Part shown: piece after piece, positions 44,611-55,670 of the stretch
Layout: the number at the start of each line of letters is the position of its first letter
How positions within the stretch are numbered: position 1 is the stretch's first letter
Origin: Deltaproteobacteria bacterium HGW-Deltaproteobacteria-4
Lineage (GTDB): Bacteria > Desulfobacterota > Desulfuromonadia > Desulfuromonadales > UBA2197
NCBI GenBank assembly: GCA_002841765.1
Contig: PHAV01000001.1
Span: forward strand, 62,001 to 126,000
DNA: 64,000 bases
Direction of reading: 5' to 3'
Notes under the pieces: generated by a model
What the model saw: only the letters and a program-made list of their open reading frames with translations
Databases searched by the model: none
Told to the model about the DNA's origin: nothing
Translations under genes and position numbers: made by a program

Positions 44611-45807
44611 ATGTTGGCAAATCTCAATCATATAATAGATCAAGTGGTTAAAGAAAAAGGAATTGATCGGGTTATCCTTGTCGAGGCCCTTGAATCCGCA
44701 GTCCTTTCAGCTGCTAATAAAAAATATCGCAATACCCGCGAGCTTGAAGCTCATTATAATGATGAACTTGGCGAAGTGGAGCTCTTCGAATTTGTCACCG
44801 TTGTCGATGAGGTTCTCGATTCTTATAAAGAGATTGATCTTGCCGAGGCGCATGAAATTGATCCCGAGGTTGAGGTCGGCGACTCGCTCGGCATGAAACT
44901 TGATGCCGGAAACTTTAGTCGAATCGCCGCCCAGACGGCGAAGCAGGTGATCATTCAGAAGGTTCGTGAAGCCGAGCGCGATGGTATCTATAACGAATTC
45001 CGCGATCGGATTGGCGAGATGGTCAATGGCATCGTTCGCCGTTATGAGCGCGGTGATCTGGTGATTGATCTCGGCCGGGCTGAAGCGCTCTTGCCGCAAA
45101 AGGAACAGGTCCCCCGGGAGAATTATCGCCAGGGCGACCGTGTCCGCGCGTATATCTCCGATGTCCGCATGGCGACCAAGGGTCCTCAAATCATTATTTC
45201 CCGCACCCATCCCGGCGTTGTTGCCGCTCTCTTTAAATCCGAAGTTCCAGAGATTGCCGAAGGGATTGTCGAGATCAAGGCTGTGGCTCGTGAGCCGGGA
45301 AGCCGGGCGAAGATCGCTGTCGTTTCTCACGATCCCGATGTTGATCCGGTCGGCGCCTGTGTCGGTATGCGTGGTGCACGGGTGCAGAATGTGGTCTCGG
45401 AACTCCGTGGGGAAAAGATTGATATCATCCCCTGGACGCCGGATATTGCCCGCTTTTCCTGTTTTGCTCTTGCTCCAGCGGAAGTCAATCGGGTCTATGT
45501 AGACAATGATGAGCAGTCCCTGGAAATTATCGTCCCTGACGACCAGCTTTCTTTGGCGATCGGCAAGAAAGGGCAGAATGTCCGCCTTGCTGCCAAGTTG
45601 ACCGGCTGGAAGATCGATATCAAGAGCGAGACTCGTGCGGCTGAAGCGCAGGCTGAGCTCGACGGCGACGACGAAGAAGGTGATCTTGCCGAAGATAAAG
45701 AGCTTGTCGGCGGGAATATTGCGGGCGATGACCTTGTTGCAGACGAAGTCTCTGGCGACGAAGCGCCGCTTGACTCTGGCGTTGATGACGAAGAGGCCAA
45801 GGATTGA
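44611..45807 (+). CDS. nusA: Transcription termination/antitermination factor NusA
   Basis: The 398-residue RNA polymerase-binding factor has an N-terminal domain (1-125), an S1 domain (about 135-200) and two KH domains with [17 protein letters not shown] and [22 protein letters not shown]. The last 45 residues are a strongly acidic tail. It modulates pausing, termination and perhaps the rimP-leader hairpin. CAGGAG precedes its ATG. Confidence 0.97.
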   Translation: MLANLNHIIDQVVKEKGIDRVILVEALESAVLSAANKKYRNTRELEAHYNDELGEVELFEFVTVVDEVLDSYKEIDLAEAHEIDPEVEVGDSLGMKLDAGNFSRIAAQTAKQVIIQKVREAERDGIYNEFRDRIGEMVNGIVRRYERGDLVIDLGRAEALLPQKEQVPRENYRQGDRVRAYISDVRMATKGPQIIISRTHPGVVAALFKSEVPEIAEGIVEIKAVAREPGSRAKIAVVSHDPDVDPVGACVGMRGARVQNVVSELRGEKIDIIPWTPDIARFSCFALAPAEVNRVYVDNDEQSLEIIVPDDQLSLAIGKKGQNVRLAAKLTGWKIDIKSETRAAEAQAELDGDDEEGDLAEDKELVGGNIAGDDLVADEVSGDEAPLDSGVDDEEAKD

Positions 45808-46403
45808 CCTCTGACGAAGAACGCGGTCCACAGCGCACCTGTCTTGGGTGCCGTAAGGCCTTTGCCCGCAAGGATCTATTGCGCTATGTTCTGGCGCCGC
45901 AGGGCGAGTTGCTGGTCGATTACAAAGGGCGACTGCCGGGGCGCGGTGCATATACCTGTGTCGATCCTGGCTGTATTGCCGAAGCATTCCGTCGTCGCCA
46001 GTTTGCCCGAACGTTTAAACGGGAGCTACTGCCGGTCACGGATGATTATATCTCCCGTGAGCTGTCCCGACAGATTCAAGAACGGATCAGCGGGTTGATT
46101 GGCATGGCGCGTAAAGCGCATCAACTCCTCTCCGGGAGTAGTTTGATCCTTGATCGTCTTTCTGCGGGTGCCCCTCTGGCCTTTGTTGTGATTGCCAGCG
46201 ATGTTTCAGATGGCATTGGCGAAAAAGTTGTTGGTCGTGCCACAAACCGATCCGTCCGTTATTACCGAATGTTTGAAAAAGAGTTTCTCGGCCGTCTTCT
46301 CGGGACGGGGCAACGGAGCGTCCTTGCTTTGGTGCCAGGGTCGCTCGCAGCAGCGATCAGAGTTGAACTGGAACGTTACCAGCGAATTGCAGGGGAGTAT
46401 TGA
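45804..46403 (+). CDS. YlxR (DUF448) - L7Ae fusion protein
   Basis: The 199-residue protein joins an YlxR domain (about 8-85, [21 protein letters not shown]) to an L7Ae-type RNA-binding domain (about 95-190, [24 protein letters not shown]). In many bacteria these are two genes. Both are linked to translation and RNA binding. It starts with TTG overlapping the nusA stop (TTGA), so translation depends on coupling with nusA. Confidence 0.88.
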   Translation: MTSDEERGPQRTCLGCRKAFARKDLLRYVLAPQGELLVDYKGRLPGRGAYTCVDPGCIAEAFRRRQFARTFKRELLPVTDDYISRELSRQIQERISGLIGMARKAHQLLSGSSLILDRLSAGAPLAFVVIASDVSDGIGEKVVGRATNRSVRYYRMFEKEFLGRLLGTGQRSVLALVPGSLAAAIRVELERYQRIAGEY

Positions 46404-49400
46404 TGGGAAAGACAAAAGTTTTCGAACTGGCCAAGAAGCTCGGACTTGAAAACAAAGAGATGATTGAGCGTTTGCATAAGGCCGGAATCGACGCCAAGAG
46501 CCACCAAAGTGTCCTTGAAGAGGGCGATCTCAAGAAGTTTGAGGCAGCTGCTCAGAGCGACAAGAAGGTTGATGAAGAGCGGATCAGTGGCGGGATTATT
46601 CGTCGCCGCCGCAAGGATACGGCGCCTGAAGTTGAGGCTGCTAGTCCCGTTGACCTTCCGGAAGCAGCGGTTATTCCTCCTGTTGCAACTCCAGTCGTGG
46701 CACCTCCCCCCCCTGAAGTAACAGCAGTCAAGGCTCCGGTTACTGAAGCGGTTCCTCCTGTAGTGGAAGCAGTCAGGGCGACTGCGGAGACAAAGGTGGC
46801 TCCGGTTGTCGCTGGTGCACAAGTTGCGTCGCCGCCTAAGGTCGAGTCGGCGGTCCGGGATGTTCCCCCTGCAGAAGCTGCTACGCCCAAAGATACCAAT
46901 AAGGAATCTGCCCCGGTTGTTGCGGCGGCTTCTTCTGTATCCAAGACTGAAGTCATCTCACCGGAAGCCGTTGGTGACGAAAAGTCAGGCAAGCATGCGC
47001 CGGTATTGCACGATATGACGCAGGCGGAGAAACATGTTCCCGGTCGGGCCCGGATCCTCGGCCGCGTCGAACTTCCTCCTCCGGTTGCACCCCGTCGCCG
47101 CGAAGAATTTATCAATAATGGCCCACGGCCTGTACGACCGGCTGATCAGGCCGGCGCGCGCCCTGCCGATCGACGTCCCCCCTCGCCCCGTCCCGAGGGA
47201 GGAACTGCTCGTCCTCCCCGCCCTGACGGAGCGCCGTCGCGTCCGGCCGGTCCTGGCGGCCCGAGCGGTGCCGGTCGTCCGGGTGGTTTTACACGTCCCG
47301 GTGCCCCGACTGGCACTGGAGGGCCGGGTAGCCGTCCAGGTGGCCCGCCCCGTCCCGGTGGACCTGGTGGAGCTGCCGGTCGTCCTGGCGGTGGCCCCTC
47401 CCGTCCGGGCATGACTCCCCCCCCTGCGGAGCTCTTCCCGGGGAAGGAACAGCGCAATAAAAAGAAATCCAAAGGCAAGACTGACTATACCGCCGGGCCG
47501 ACTGCTGATGGTGCAGGTGCTAAAGGTCGCGTTGGCCGGCGTGATGTCTTTGAACCGGATCACGGCGATCGGCAACGGCGGCAGAAACGGAGTCAGAAGC
47601 CGGTTGCCAAGAAGACCGAGTTGACGGTTTCCAAGGCTATTAAGCGGATTATCCGTATCAGTGATGCGATTACCGTTGGCGAGCTTGCCAAGCGCATGGG
47701 CGTCAAGGCAAACGACTTGATCAAGGAGTTGATGCGTCAGGGGACGATGGTGACGATTAATCATCCCCTCGACTTTGATACGGCTGCAATTCTGGCCGCC
47801 GACTTCCAGTATGAAGTTGAAAACGTCGCTTTTGATGAAGATACCATCCTCGATGCCGCCGTGATTAAGCAGACCGATGTGGAGGAAGCTGAAAACCTGC
47901 AGCCCCGTCCGCCGGTCGTAACGATCATGGGTCACGTCGATCATGGTAAGACCAGTCTTCTTGATGCTATTCGTACGGCCAATGTTACGGATGGGGAGGC
48001 TGGCGGCATCACTCAGCATATCGGCGCCTATGACGTCGAATTGAATGGCCGCAAGATTACCTTCCTTGATACCCCTGGTCACGAAGCCTTTACGGCGATG
48101 CGTTCCCGTGGTGCCAAGGTCACGGATATCGTTATCCTTGTTGTCGCTGCCGACGATGGAGTCATGCCGCAAACCCGAGAGGCGATCAACCATGCCAAGG
48201 CAGCCGGTGTCCCTATCGTTGTTGCCATTAATAAAATTGATAAACCCAACATTAACATCGATCGTGTCAAGCAGGAATTGACAGAGTTCGGGCTGGTCAG
48301 CGAGGACTGGGGCGGCGAGACAATTTTCTGTGAAGTTTCCGCCAAGCAGCGGACAAATCTTGAACAGTTGCTCGAAATGCTCCTGCTTCAGGCTGAAGTC
48401 CTTGACCTTAAAGCGAATCCGAACAAGCGGGCAAAAGGGACAATCGTCGAAGCCCGCATTGATCGTGGTCGCGGTCCAGTCGCCACGGTTCTTGTGCAGG
48501 AAGGAACGTTGAAGATCGGCGATCCCGTCGTTTCCGGCCTGTATTACGGTCGCGTGCGCACCATGACCGATGATCGCGGTAACCGCCTTGAGGCGGCCGG
48601 TCCTTCGGTTCCGGTCGAAGTCACCGGTTTGACCGGCGTGCCGGGTGCTGGCGATACCTTCTATGCAGTTGAAGATGAGCGTATGGCTCGTGATGTTGCC
48701 CAGCATCGTGAGCAGAAACTGCGCGAAGTCGAACTCGCCAAACACAGCAAGATTTCGCTTGAACAACTCTATGCCCGGATTCAGGAGGGCGAAGCGAAAG
48801 AACTCAAGGTTATTATCAAGGGTGACGTGCAGGGCTCGGTTGAAGCAGTACGGGATTCTTTACTGAAACTTTCTACTGAAGCCTGCCGTCTGGTTGTCAT
48901 TCATACTGCGGTCGGCGGCATTATCGAAAGTGATATTACTCTTGCCTCCGCTTCGGATGCGATTGTACTCGGCTTCAATATTCGACCGGAAGCCAAGGCT
49001 GCGGCATTGGCCGAGAGTGAAGGGGTCGACATCCGTCTCTACACCATCATTTACGATGCGGTGGCCGACATCCGTAATGCCATGGAAGGACTCCTCGAAC
49101 CGACCTATCGCGAGAAGCCTTTGGGTAAAGCGATCGTGCGTGACATCTTCTCGATCACCAAGATCGGGACGATTGCCGGTTCCTTTGTTACCGATGGCAA
49201 GATTGTCCGCAATGCCCAGGTCCGACTGGTCCGTGATAACATTGTTGTCTGGACTGGAAAGCTCTCTTCCCTCAAGCGCTTCAAGGATGACGTGCGGGAA
49301 GTCGCCAGCAATTATGAATGCGGTATCGGTCTTGAAAACTATAACGATCTCAAGGTCGGAGATATTGTCGAAGCCTTTGAGATGGAAGCGATCAAGACGA

Positions 49401-49408
49401 CCCTGTAA
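46403..49408 (+). CDS. infB: Translation initiation factor IF-2
   Basis: The 1001-residue GTPase has an IF2_N helical domain at each end of a long linker, a G domain with [11 protein letters not shown] near residue 510, DTPGHEAF and NKIDKPN, then domains II-IV. The linker is rich in Ala/Val/Pro then Gly/Pro/Arg (about 250-345, repeated PGG and RPGG), explaining the low-complexity DNA at 47.1-47.4 kb. ATG at 46403 shares one base with the previous stop and has AGGGGAG upstream. Confidence 0.97.
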   Translation: MGKTKVFELAKKLGLENKEMIERLHKAGIDAKSHQSVLEEGDLKKFEAAAQSDKKVDEERISGGIIRRRRKDTAPEVEAASPVDLPEAAVIPPVATPVVAPPPPEVTAVKAPVTEAVPPVVEAVRATAETKVAPVVAGAQVASPPKVESAVRDVPPAEAATPKDTNKESAPVVAAASSVSKTEVISPEAVGDEKSGKHAPVLHDMTQAEKHVPGRARILGRVELPPPVAPRRREEFINNGPRPVRPADQAGARPADRRPPSPRPEGGTARPPRPDGAPSRPAGPGGPSGAGRPGGFTRPGAPTGTGGPGSRPGGPPRPGGPGGAAGRPGGGPSRPGMTPPPAELFPGKEQRNKKKSKGKTDYTAGPTADGAGAKGRVGRRDVFEPDHGDRQRRQKRSQKPVAKKTELTVSKAIKRIIRISDAITVGELAKRMGVKANDLIKELMRQGTMVTINHPLDFDTAAILAADFQYEVENVAFDEDTILDAAVIKQTDVEEAENLQPRPPVVTIMGHVDHGKTSLLDAIRTANVTDGEAGGITQHIGAYDVELNGRKITFLDTPGHEAFTAMRSRGAKVTDIVILVVAADDGVMPQTREAINHAKAAGVPIVVAINKIDKPNINIDRVKQELTEFGLVSEDWGGETIFCEVSAKQRTNLEQLLEMLLLQAEVLDLKANPNKRAKGTIVEARIDRGRGPVATVLVQEGTLKIGDPVVSGLYYGRVRTMTDDRGNRLEAAGPSVPVEVTGLTGVPGAGDTFYAVEDERMARDVAQHREQKLREVELAKHSKISLEQLYARIQEGEAKELKVIIKGDVQGSVEAVRDSLLKLSTEACRLVVIHTAVGGIIESDITLASASDAIVLGFNIRPEAKAAALAESEGVDIRLYTIIYDAVADIRNAMEGLLEPTYREKPLGKAIVRDIFSITKIGTIAGSFVTDGKIVRNAQVRLVRDNIVVWTGKLSSLKRFKDDVREVASNYECGIGLENYNDLKVGDIVEAFEMEAIKTTL

Positions 49409-49479
49409 TCTTGGGGTGTTCGTTCGAAAAGTTTAATCGTAGTTTCCTCCTATGTCATTATGAGCAAAGGTAGCTAAGT

Positions 49480-49857
49480 TTGGGAATACAACGGGCACAA
49501 AAGGTCGCTGAAGCGATTCAAAAAGAGATCTCCTCCCTGATCATCAAGGGGTTGAAAGATCCCCGGGTCGGTTTCGTCACCATCACCGCTGTTGACGTCA
49601 CCTCGGATCTTTCCTTGGCCAAGGTCTTCTTTACAGTGATTGGTGATGACAAGGCCCGGAAGGACTCTGCGGCCGGGCTCAAAAGTGCCATCCCGTATAT
49701 CCGGCGTGAAATCGGCAAGCAGTTACGGTTGCGGGTTGTCCCTGAGGTTGTCTTTCATTACGATACATCGATCGATTACGGGCATCATATTGAATCGTTG
49801 CTTAAAGGGATTCAGGAGAAAGAAGAGGATGGTTCGGGCGATTCTCAAGACAATTAA
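49480..49857 (+). CDS. rbfA: Ribosome-binding factor A
   Basis: The 125-residue protein matures the 30S subunit 16S 5' end. RAQKVAEAIQKEISSLI, LKDPRVGFVTITAVDVTSDLS and IRREIGKQLRLRVVPEV are family signatures. It starts at TTG with AAAGG nine bases upstream; no in-frame ATG fits. It overlaps nrnA by 29 bases. Confidence 0.95.
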   Translation: MGIQRAQKVAEAIQKEISSLIIKGLKDPRVGFVTITAVDVTSDLSLAKVFFTVIGDDKARKDSAAGLKSAIPYIRREIGKQLRLRVVPEVVFHYDTSIDYGHHIESLLKGIQEKEEDGSGDSQDN

Positions 49858-50788
49858 TGAGAACCGCCGCTTTCTCGTGGCTTCGCACGAAGGACCGGAC
49901 GGTGATGCCATTGCCTCGACGCTGGCTTTGACTCTGGCCCTGCGTTCTCTTGGCAAGGAGGTTGTCGCTTATAATTGCGATGGCGTTCCTGATGCCCTGG
50001 CTTTCCTTCCAGAGTCGACAACGATTCGCTGCACCCTGGAACCCGACGAACGTTTCGATGTCGGTTTCATCCTGGATGCCGGGGAGTTGCGTCGGGCTGG
50101 AACGCATTTGGCACAACGCTGTGATCTTCTCGTCAACATCGATCATCACCCATTTTCCGAGCATTTTACCCCGCTCCATTATGTTGATGAACAGGCCAGC
50201 GCCACCGGCGTCCTGATCTATCGTCTGCTGCTGGCCGGAAATATCCCTCTGCCCCGCGAGGTTGCTTTCTGTGTTTATGCGGCCATCTTGGCCGACACCG
50301 GTTCGTTTCGCTACTCCAATGCCGATGCAGAGGCTTTTCGTGTTGCCGGTGAAATGATTGCGCTGGGCGTCAATCCCTGGGATGCCGCGGCCGGACTTTA
50401 TGAAAGCCAACCGGAACTGCGTCTGCGTCTTCTTGCTCTCGCCCTGCAAACCTTGACCATCTCCACTTGCGGCCGTTATGGTTCAGTGAGTGTGACAACC
50501 GATATGTACGGTGCCACCGGCGCCCGCGCCGAGCACACCGATGGTTTTGTCAATTACCCGCGCTCTATCCATGGTGTCGAGGTTGGACTCTTCTTCCGAC
50601 AGATTGGTCCGGAGCAATTCAAGGTCGGTTTCCGCTCCAAGGGCCGCATTGATGTTGGCGCAATCTCCCGTGAATTTGGTGGTGGTGGCCATCATAATGC
50701 CGCCGGAGCTCAACTCGCGGGGGATCTTGAATCTGTGCGCAGTATCGTTTTTAAGCGTGTTGATCAGCTCCTCGATAGCTGCCATTGA
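49829..50788 (+). CDS. nrnA: DHH/DHHA1 phosphoesterase (NrnA type)
   Basis: The 319-residue enzyme has SHEGPDGDAIAS, ILDAG, NIDHHPF (the DHH motif) and a C-terminal DHHA1 domain with GGGGHHNAAG. NrnA proteins degrade nano-RNA and pAp in the cytoplasm. ATG at 49829 is used because homologues begin with MVRAILKTI-like sequence and it follows a purine-rich site; the longer frame overlaps rbfA entirely. The stop overlaps the truB start. Confidence 0.93.
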   Translation: MVRAILKTINENRRFLVASHEGPDGDAIASTLALTLALRSLGKEVVAYNCDGVPDALAFLPESTTIRCTLEPDERFDVGFILDAGELRRAGTHLAQRCDLLVNIDHHPFSEHFTPLHYVDEQASATGVLIYRLLLAGNIPLPREVAFCVYAAILADTGSFRYSNADAEAFRVAGEMIALGVNPWDAAAGLYESQPELRLRLLALALQTLTISTCGRYGSVSVTTDMYGATGARAEHTDGFVNYPRSIHGVEVGLFFRQIGPEQFKVGFRSKGRIDVGAISREFGGGGHHNAAGAQLAGDLESVRSIVFKRVDQLLDSCH

Positions 50789-51693
50789 ACGGTTTTCTGG
50801 TTGTCGATAAGCCCCAGGGGGTCACGTCCTTTGATGTGGTGCGGACGATACGTCGTGCCTTCAAGGTGCGGCGCGTTGGCCATTGCGGCACTCTCGATCC
50901 GATGGCGACTGGAGTTCTGCCGGTTGCCATCGGTGAAGCGACGCGTTTGGTTGAGTTCGTCATGGATGGCGAGAAGGTCTATCGTGGCACCTTGAAGCTG
51001 GGCGAGACAACCGATACTCAGGATGCGGATGGGACCATTCTCCGCTGCACTGCGATCGATGGTATCGACCGGGCACAGATAGAGGCCGCAATCGCTACTC
51101 TGCTCGGGCCTATCCAGCAGATGCCGCCGATGTATTCGGCGCTCAAGCGTGACGGTGTACCTCTGTATGAGTTGGCGCGTAAAGGGATTGAGGTCGAAAG
51201 GGCTCTGCGCTCGATTGAAATTTATCGTTTTGCGCTCTGTTTGGTCGAGCTTCCCTTTATAACGTTTGAAGTCACCTGTTCCAAGGGGACTTATGTTCGC
51301 ACTCTCGCTCATGATCTTGGTGCCCGTCTCGGCTGCGGCGCTCATTTGACCGCGTTGCGCCGCCTGAAGAGCGGCGCCTTCTCCGAAGGAGAGGCGATCC
51401 CCCTTGATCGCCTGCGGTGTGAACCGGAGACTGTGCAGTTTTTGCCGGTTTCGGCCGCCCTTGCAGCTCTGCCGGTCCTCGATTTGTCAACAGAGGCGCT
51501 GGTTCGTTTGAAGAACGGGGTGCCGCCGCAACAAAGTGAAATCATCACTATGCAGCCGTTTCCGACGGCCGGTAGCCTCGTTACTCTCTGTCGTGACCGG
51601 CAGTTGGTCGCAGTTGCCCGCTTTGAACCTGAACGTCAAAACGAGGCGCGCGGCGATTTTGTTCTGCTACGGGTCTTCCCGTTCAACGCATAA
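50785..51693 (+). CDS. truB: tRNA pseudouridine-55 synthase
   Basis: The 302-residue enzyme makes pseudouridine 55 in the T-arm. LVVDKPQGVTSFDVV, GHCGTLDPMATGVLP (catalytic Asp) and CSKGTYVRTLAHDLG are conserved, with a C-terminal PUA-like region. It begins with TTG overlapping the nrnA stop as TTGA, so expression is coupled. Confidence 0.95.
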   Translation: MNGFLVVDKPQGVTSFDVVRTIRRAFKVRRVGHCGTLDPMATGVLPVAIGEATRLVEFVMDGEKVYRGTLKLGETTDTQDADGTILRCTAIDGIDRAQIEAAIATLLGPIQQMPPMYSALKRDGVPLYELARKGIEVERALRSIEIYRFALCLVELPFITFEVTCSKGTYVRTLAHDLGARLGCGAHLTALRRLKSGAFSEGEAIPLDRLRCEPETVQFLPVSAALAALPVLDLSTEALVRLKNGVPPQQSEIITMQPFPTAGSLVTLCRDRQLVAVARFEPERQNEARGDFVLLRVFPFNA

Positions 51694-51731
51694 TAACTTT
51701 ACAGCCTTTTTCTTCTGTGATAAAAGATCAA

Positions 51732-51764
51732 GGCTTCATGACCACCGGCCATTTGAAGTCCGGT
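51732..51764 (+). promoter_or_regulatory. Candidate S15-binding pseudoknot in the rpsO leader
   Basis: Two stems interlock: GGCTTCA (51732-51738) with TGAAGTC (51754-51760), and ACCGG (51744-51748) with CCGGT (51760-51764). The order of the strands is that of an H-type pseudoknot, with one base shared at 51760. It ends 19 bases before AAGGAGG (51783-51789) and the GTG at 51797. Ribosomal protein S15 represses its own mRNA through such structures in other bacteria. Confidence 0.45.
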
Positions 51765-51796
51765 ACAGGCAATAATACTAGTAAGGAGGTGGCACA

Positions 51797-52063
51797 GTGC
51801 TGGCCACGGAACGCAAACAGGAAATCATCGAACAGTTTAAGACTCACGAAGGGGACACCGGTTCGCCCGAAGTCCAGATTGCTCTGCTTTCAGAGCGCAT
51901 CCTTTATCTGACCGAGCATTTTCGCTCCCATGCCAAGGATCATCATTCGCGGCGCGGATTGCTTAAGATCGTTGGACAACGTCGGCGTCTTCTCGACTAC
52001 TTGAAGAGCAAAGATGTCGAGCGCTATCGGACAGTGATCAAGGCCCTTAAAATCCGCAGATAA
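51797..52063 (+). CDS. rpsO: 30S ribosomal protein S15
   Basis: The 88-residue protein begins at GTG with AAGGAGG seven bases upstream. [36 protein letters not shown] and LLDYLKSKD are S15 signatures. It binds 16S rRNA helices 20-22. Last gene of the nusA operon; a perfect terminator follows four bases later. Confidence 0.98.
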   Translation: MLATERKQEIIEQFKTHEGDTGSPEVQIALLSERILYLTEHFRSHAKDHHSRRGLLKIVGQRRRLLDYLKSKDVERYRTVIKALKIRR

Positions 52064-52066
52064 TAC

Positions 52067-52109
52067 AGATAAGCGCACTCCTTGCGGTGAGGAGTGCGCT
52101 TATCTCTTT
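52067..52109 (+). terminator. Rho-independent terminator after rpsO
   Basis: A perfect 15-bp stem (AGATAAGCGCACTCC with GGAGTGCGCTTATCT) has a 9-base loop and a short CTTT tail. The T-tract is weak, so some read-through to pnp is likely. Two smaller hairpins follow (CTCGGGA/TCCCGAG at 52123-52141 followed by GTTTTT, and AATGTGCT/AGCGCATT at 52151-52171). Confidence 0.82.
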
Positions 52110-52223
52110 CCACCGTCGGCGACTCGGGAGGCTGTCCCGAGAGAGTTTTTAATGTGCTGGTCTAGCGCATTGAAGACTGTCTCAGGCCAACCTCCCTAGT
52201 CTATTTTCACCGTGCTAAACCGT

Positions 52224-52263
52224 TGAAAAACTCAATCATTATGGAATGATTGAGAGTTTTTCA
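52224..52263 (+). promoter_or_regulatory. Long hairpin in the pnp leader
   Basis: TGAAAAACTCAATCATT pairs with AATGATTGAGAGTTTTTCA around ATGG, interrupted only by a two-base bulge. It ends seven bases before the AAGGAG of pnp. A stable leader hairpin of this kind is the target of RNase III cleavage and PNPase autoregulation in enterobacteria; here that is inferred. Confidence 0.55.
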
Positions 52264-52282
52264 GTAGACAAGGAGTATGACC

Positions 52283-54391
52283 ATGTTTGAAGCAACCTAT
52301 CATCAAGTTGAAATGCAGTTTAACGGCCAGCCGTTGACGATCGAAACCGGCAAAATGGCGCGCCAGGCGCACGGCGCGGTTATCGTCACTTATGGCGATA
52401 CCAAAGTCCTTTGCACCGTCGTTTCTGCCAGCAAGATGCGTGAAGGGCAAGATTTCTTCCCGCTGACCGTAAACTATCAGGAAAAATTCTACGCCGCCGG
52501 CAAGATTCCCGGATCTTTCTTCCGTCGTGAGCGGGGCTCTTCAGAGCGCGAAACGCTGATCTGCCGCCTGATTGACCGTCCGATGCGTCCGCTCTTTCCC
52601 AAGGGCTATATGTTCGAGACCCAGATTATGCCGACGGTCATCTCCGCGGATCTGATCAATGACCCCGATACCCTGGCGATGGTTGCCGCCTCGGCTTCGG
52701 TCGTCATTTCCGACATCCCCTTTGCTGGCCCGATTGCCGCTGTACGCGTCGGCCGGGTCGCCGGCGAGTTAATCGCCAATCCGACGCGCGAGCAGATGGC
52801 CGCCAGCGATCTCGATATTATCGTTTCGGGCTCAAAAGAAGCGGTGATGATGGTCGAAGGCGAAGCCGATCTCATCTCCGAAGATGATATGCTCGAAGCG
52901 ATCTTCTACGGTCACAATGCTCTGCAGCCGCTGATTGAACTGCAGTCCAAATTGCAAGCACTGGTCGGCGTCAGCAAACGTGCTTTCGAAGTCGCCAAGG
53001 CGGATACTGAACTCGAAACCAAGATCACCCCGTTGGCTGCTGAGCGTCTCAAGGCCGCGAGCAAAATCCGCTCGAAACAGGAGCGCTATGCCGCTATCGA
53101 TCAGATTAAAACCGAGATTAAAGAGCTGATGGAAGTCGAGCACGCCGGACGCGGTAATGAAGTCTCCGCCATCCTCAATTCGATTTCGAAGCGCACCTTA
53201 CGGCAGATGGTCACCAAGGAGAAGGTCCGCATCGACGGTCGCGATATGACGACGATTCGTCCGATCGTCAGCGAAGTTGGAAATCTCCCCCGCACCCACG
53301 GCAGCGCTCTCTTTACCCGCGGCGAGACCCAGGCTCTGGTAGCCGCGACCCTCGGCACCTCCAGCGATGAACAGCGCATGGATAACATTCAGGGGATGGA
53401 GTTCAAGAAGTTCATGCTCCATTACAACTTTCCTCCTTTCTCGGTCGGCGAGACCAGCATGCGTCTCTTCCCGGGCCGTCGCGAAATCGGCCACGGCTAT
53501 CTTGCCGAGCGCTCGATTGCCAAAGTGCTCCCCCAGCATGATGCCTTCCCTTATACCATCCGCATCGTCTCCGATGTTCTCGAGTCGAATGGTTCTTCGT
53601 CGATGGCGAGTGTCTGCGGCGCTTCCATGGCACTGATGGATGCCGGTGTCCCCTTGACAGCTCCGGTGGCGGGGATTGCCATGGGTCTCATCAAGGAAGG
53701 GGATGATGTTGCCGTCCTTTCCGACATCCTCGGCGATGAAGATCACCTCGGCGATATGGACTTCAAAGTCACCGGTACTGCCACTGGCATTGCCGCCCTG
53801 CAGATGGATATCAAGATTACCGGTGTCGACCGGGCAATCATGAAGCAGGCGCTGGAGCAGGCGAAAGCCGGCCGCATCCATATCCTCGGCAAGATGGCCG
53901 AAGCGATCGCGACCCCCCGTGGCGATCTGTCACAGTACGCGCCGCGGATCACCACCATCTACGTGAAATCCGACCAGGTCCGCACCGTTATCGGTTCGGG
54001 CGGCAAAAATATCCGCGGCATTATCGAAGCGACCGGTTGCTCGATCGACATCGAAGATGACGGCCGGATCAATATTGCCTCGGCTGATGGCGATGCCTGC
54101 AAAAAAGCGATCAAGATGATTCGCGATCTCACCCAGGAAGCCGAAGTCGGCAAGATTTATCAGGGGACCGTGCGCAAAATCATGGAATTCGGCGCTTTTG
54201 TTGAAATCTATCCCGGCACCGATGGCTTGGTACACGTTTCTGAACTCGCGCATGAGCGGGTCAAGAACGTCTCCGATGTTGTGGCCGAAGGCGATTCGAT
54301 TCTGGTCAAGTGTATCGGCATCGACAAGCAAGGGAAGATTAAGCTCTCCCGCAAGGAAGCCCTTGGTAAGCCTGAAACCGCTGGCGAGTAA
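52283..54391 (+). CDS. pnp: Polyribonucleotide nucleotidyltransferase
   Basis: The 702-residue 3'-5' exoribonuclease has two RNase PH domains (about 10-230 and 310-545), a KH domain with [16 protein letters not shown] and an S1 domain with [18 protein letters not shown]. It forms a trimer and takes part in mRNA decay. The second of two close ATGs (52283) is preferred, because AAGGAG lies seven bases before it and only one base before the first. Confidence 0.97.
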   Translation: MFEATYHQVEMQFNGQPLTIETGKMARQAHGAVIVTYGDTKVLCTVVSASKMREGQDFFPLTVNYQEKFYAAGKIPGSFFRRERGSSERETLICRLIDRPMRPLFPKGYMFETQIMPTVISADLINDPDTLAMVAASASVVISDIPFAGPIAAVRVGRVAGELIANPTREQMAASDLDIIVSGSKEAVMMVEGEADLISEDDMLEAIFYGHNALQPLIELQSKLQALVGVSKRAFEVAKADTELETKITPLAAERLKAASKIRSKQERYAAIDQIKTEIKELMEVEHAGRGNEVSAILNSISKRTLRQMVTKEKVRIDGRDMTTIRPIVSEVGNLPRTHGSALFTRGETQALVAATLGTSSDEQRMDNIQGMEFKKFMLHYNFPPFSVGETSMRLFPGRREIGHGYLAERSIAKVLPQHDAFPYTIRIVSDVLESNGSSSMASVCGASMALMDAGVPLTAPVAGIAMGLIKEGDDVAVLSDILGDEDHLGDMDFKVTGTATGIAALQMDIKITGVDRAIMKQALEQAKAGRIHILGKMAEAIATPRGDLSQYAPRITTIYVKSDQVRTVIGSGGKNIRGIIEATGCSIDIEDDGRINIASADGDACKKAIKMIRDLTQEAEVGKIYQGTVRKIMEFGAFVEIYPGTDGLVHVSELAHERVKNVSDVVAEGDSILVKCIGIDKQGKIKLSRKEALGKPETAGE

Positions 54392-54403
54392 ATCGTCGCG
54401 GCT

Positions 54404-55669
54404 ATGATCCAGAAATCGGTTCTCGATAACGGTATCCGGATAGTTAGTGAAAAGATCCCGGCGGTTCGCTCTGCGGCCGTCGGGATCTGGATCGAGACCG
54501 GTGCTCGCCATGAAATGCCGCAGGTCAGCGGCATATCTCACCTTGTCGAGCACATGCTTTTCAAGGGGACGCAGACGCGTGATGCCCGGACGATTGCTAA
54601 AACCATCGATTCGGTCGGCGGCGTTCTCAACGGTTTCACCAGTCGGGAATATACCTGTTATTACGCTAAGGTTCTTGGCGAAAAGCTGCCGCTGGCCATC
54701 GATCTGCTCGCCGACATGGTGCAGAATTCGATCTTTGACCCGGATGAGCTCGAAAAGGAGCGGCGGGTCATCCTGCAGGAGATCGGGATGGTCGAAGACT
54801 CCCCCGATGAGCTCAGTTACGACCTCTTTAACCAGACCTTCTGGCAAAATCATCCCCTCGGCAACTCCATCACCGGCACGGCCGCCTCCATAGAATCCCT
54901 GACCCGCGACGATCTCTGTGACTTTGTGCATGAGCGCTATTGTGGCGAAGGAATTGTCATCGTTGCTGCCGGGAATGTCGATCATCGTCAAGTCGTCGAT
55001 CTGATCACGGCGGCTTTTTCCGGCATGAGCCCGACCCTTCCGGAGGTCGCCACGCTCCTGCCGGACTACGGTCGACATCTGCACCTGCACGAAAAAGAGC
55101 TCGAACAGGTTCATATCTGTCTCGGGACCCGTCTCCTCCCCCAGGATCATCCCAACCGTTTCGCTGCCTATCTCCTCAACATGATCCTCGGCGGCGGCAT
55201 GAGTTCACGGCTCTTTCAATCGATCCGGGAAAATCTCGGGTTGGCTTACTCGATCTACAGTTCTGTCGATGCTCATTCCGATGCCGGTGCTTTGGTTGTT
55301 TATGCGGCGGTTGCGCCGGCGGATACCCGGCAGACGGTGGAGGAGATTCTCAAAGAATTGGCAAAATTTAGGGCCCAACCGATCCTTGCGGATGAATTGG
55401 CTGTTGCCAAGGATCAGCTGCAGGGGAATATCCTCCTGTCGCTGGAAAGTTCCGACACTTGCATGTCTTTGCTGGCGCGCAACGAAATTTATCTCGGTCG
55501 CATCTTCCCGGTCCGCGAATTGCAGCGGGGCATTGAGAAGGTGACGGTGGAAGATATTCATCGTCTCGCTGAATTTGTTATCAAGGATGAATACCTGAAT
55601 CTTCAGATTCTTGGCCGCATCCAGCCGCACGGTTTCGACCTGTCGCAACTCACGGTCGAGGGACGCTAG
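54404..55669 (+). CDS. M16 family zinc protease
   Basis: The 421-residue processing-peptidase-like enzyme has the inverted zinc motif HLVEH (His46, Glu49, His50), [17 protein letters not shown] and the third ligand region [15 protein letters not shown]. Its C-terminal half has [22 protein letters not shown]. It commonly lies after pnp in many bacteria. No signal peptide, so it is probably cytoplasmic. Twelve bases separate it from pnp. Confidence 0.94.
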   Translation: MIQKSVLDNGIRIVSEKIPAVRSAAVGIWIETGARHEMPQVSGISHLVEHMLFKGTQTRDARTIAKTIDSVGGVLNGFTSREYTCYYAKVLGEKLPLAIDLLADMVQNSIFDPDELEKERRVILQEIGMVEDSPDELSYDLFNQTFWQNHPLGNSITGTAASIESLTRDDLCDFVHERYCGEGIVIVAAGNVDHRQVVDLITAAFSGMSPTLPEVATLLPDYGRHLHLHEKELEQVHICLGTRLLPQDHPNRFAAYLLNMILGGGMSSRLFQSIRENLGLAYSIYSSVDAHSDAGALVVYAAVAPADTRQTVEEILKELAKFRAQPILADELAVAKDQLQGNILLSLESSDTCMSLLARNEIYLGRIFPVRELQRGIEKVTVEDIHRLAEFVIKDEYLNLQILGRIQPHGFDLSQLTVEGR

Positions 55670-55670
55670 C

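Noticed and set aside
47140-47420. Repetitive GC-rich stretch considered as a repeat array or CRISPR
   Set aside because: It encodes the Gly/Pro/Arg-rich linker of IF-2 in frame; units are irregular and there are no spacers.
46985-48766. Open frame of 593 codons on the minus strand across infB
   Set aside because: It lies wholly opposite infB, whose protein is unmistakable, and its translation is Arg/Thr/Gly-rich low complexity with no domain. It is a codon-bias shadow.
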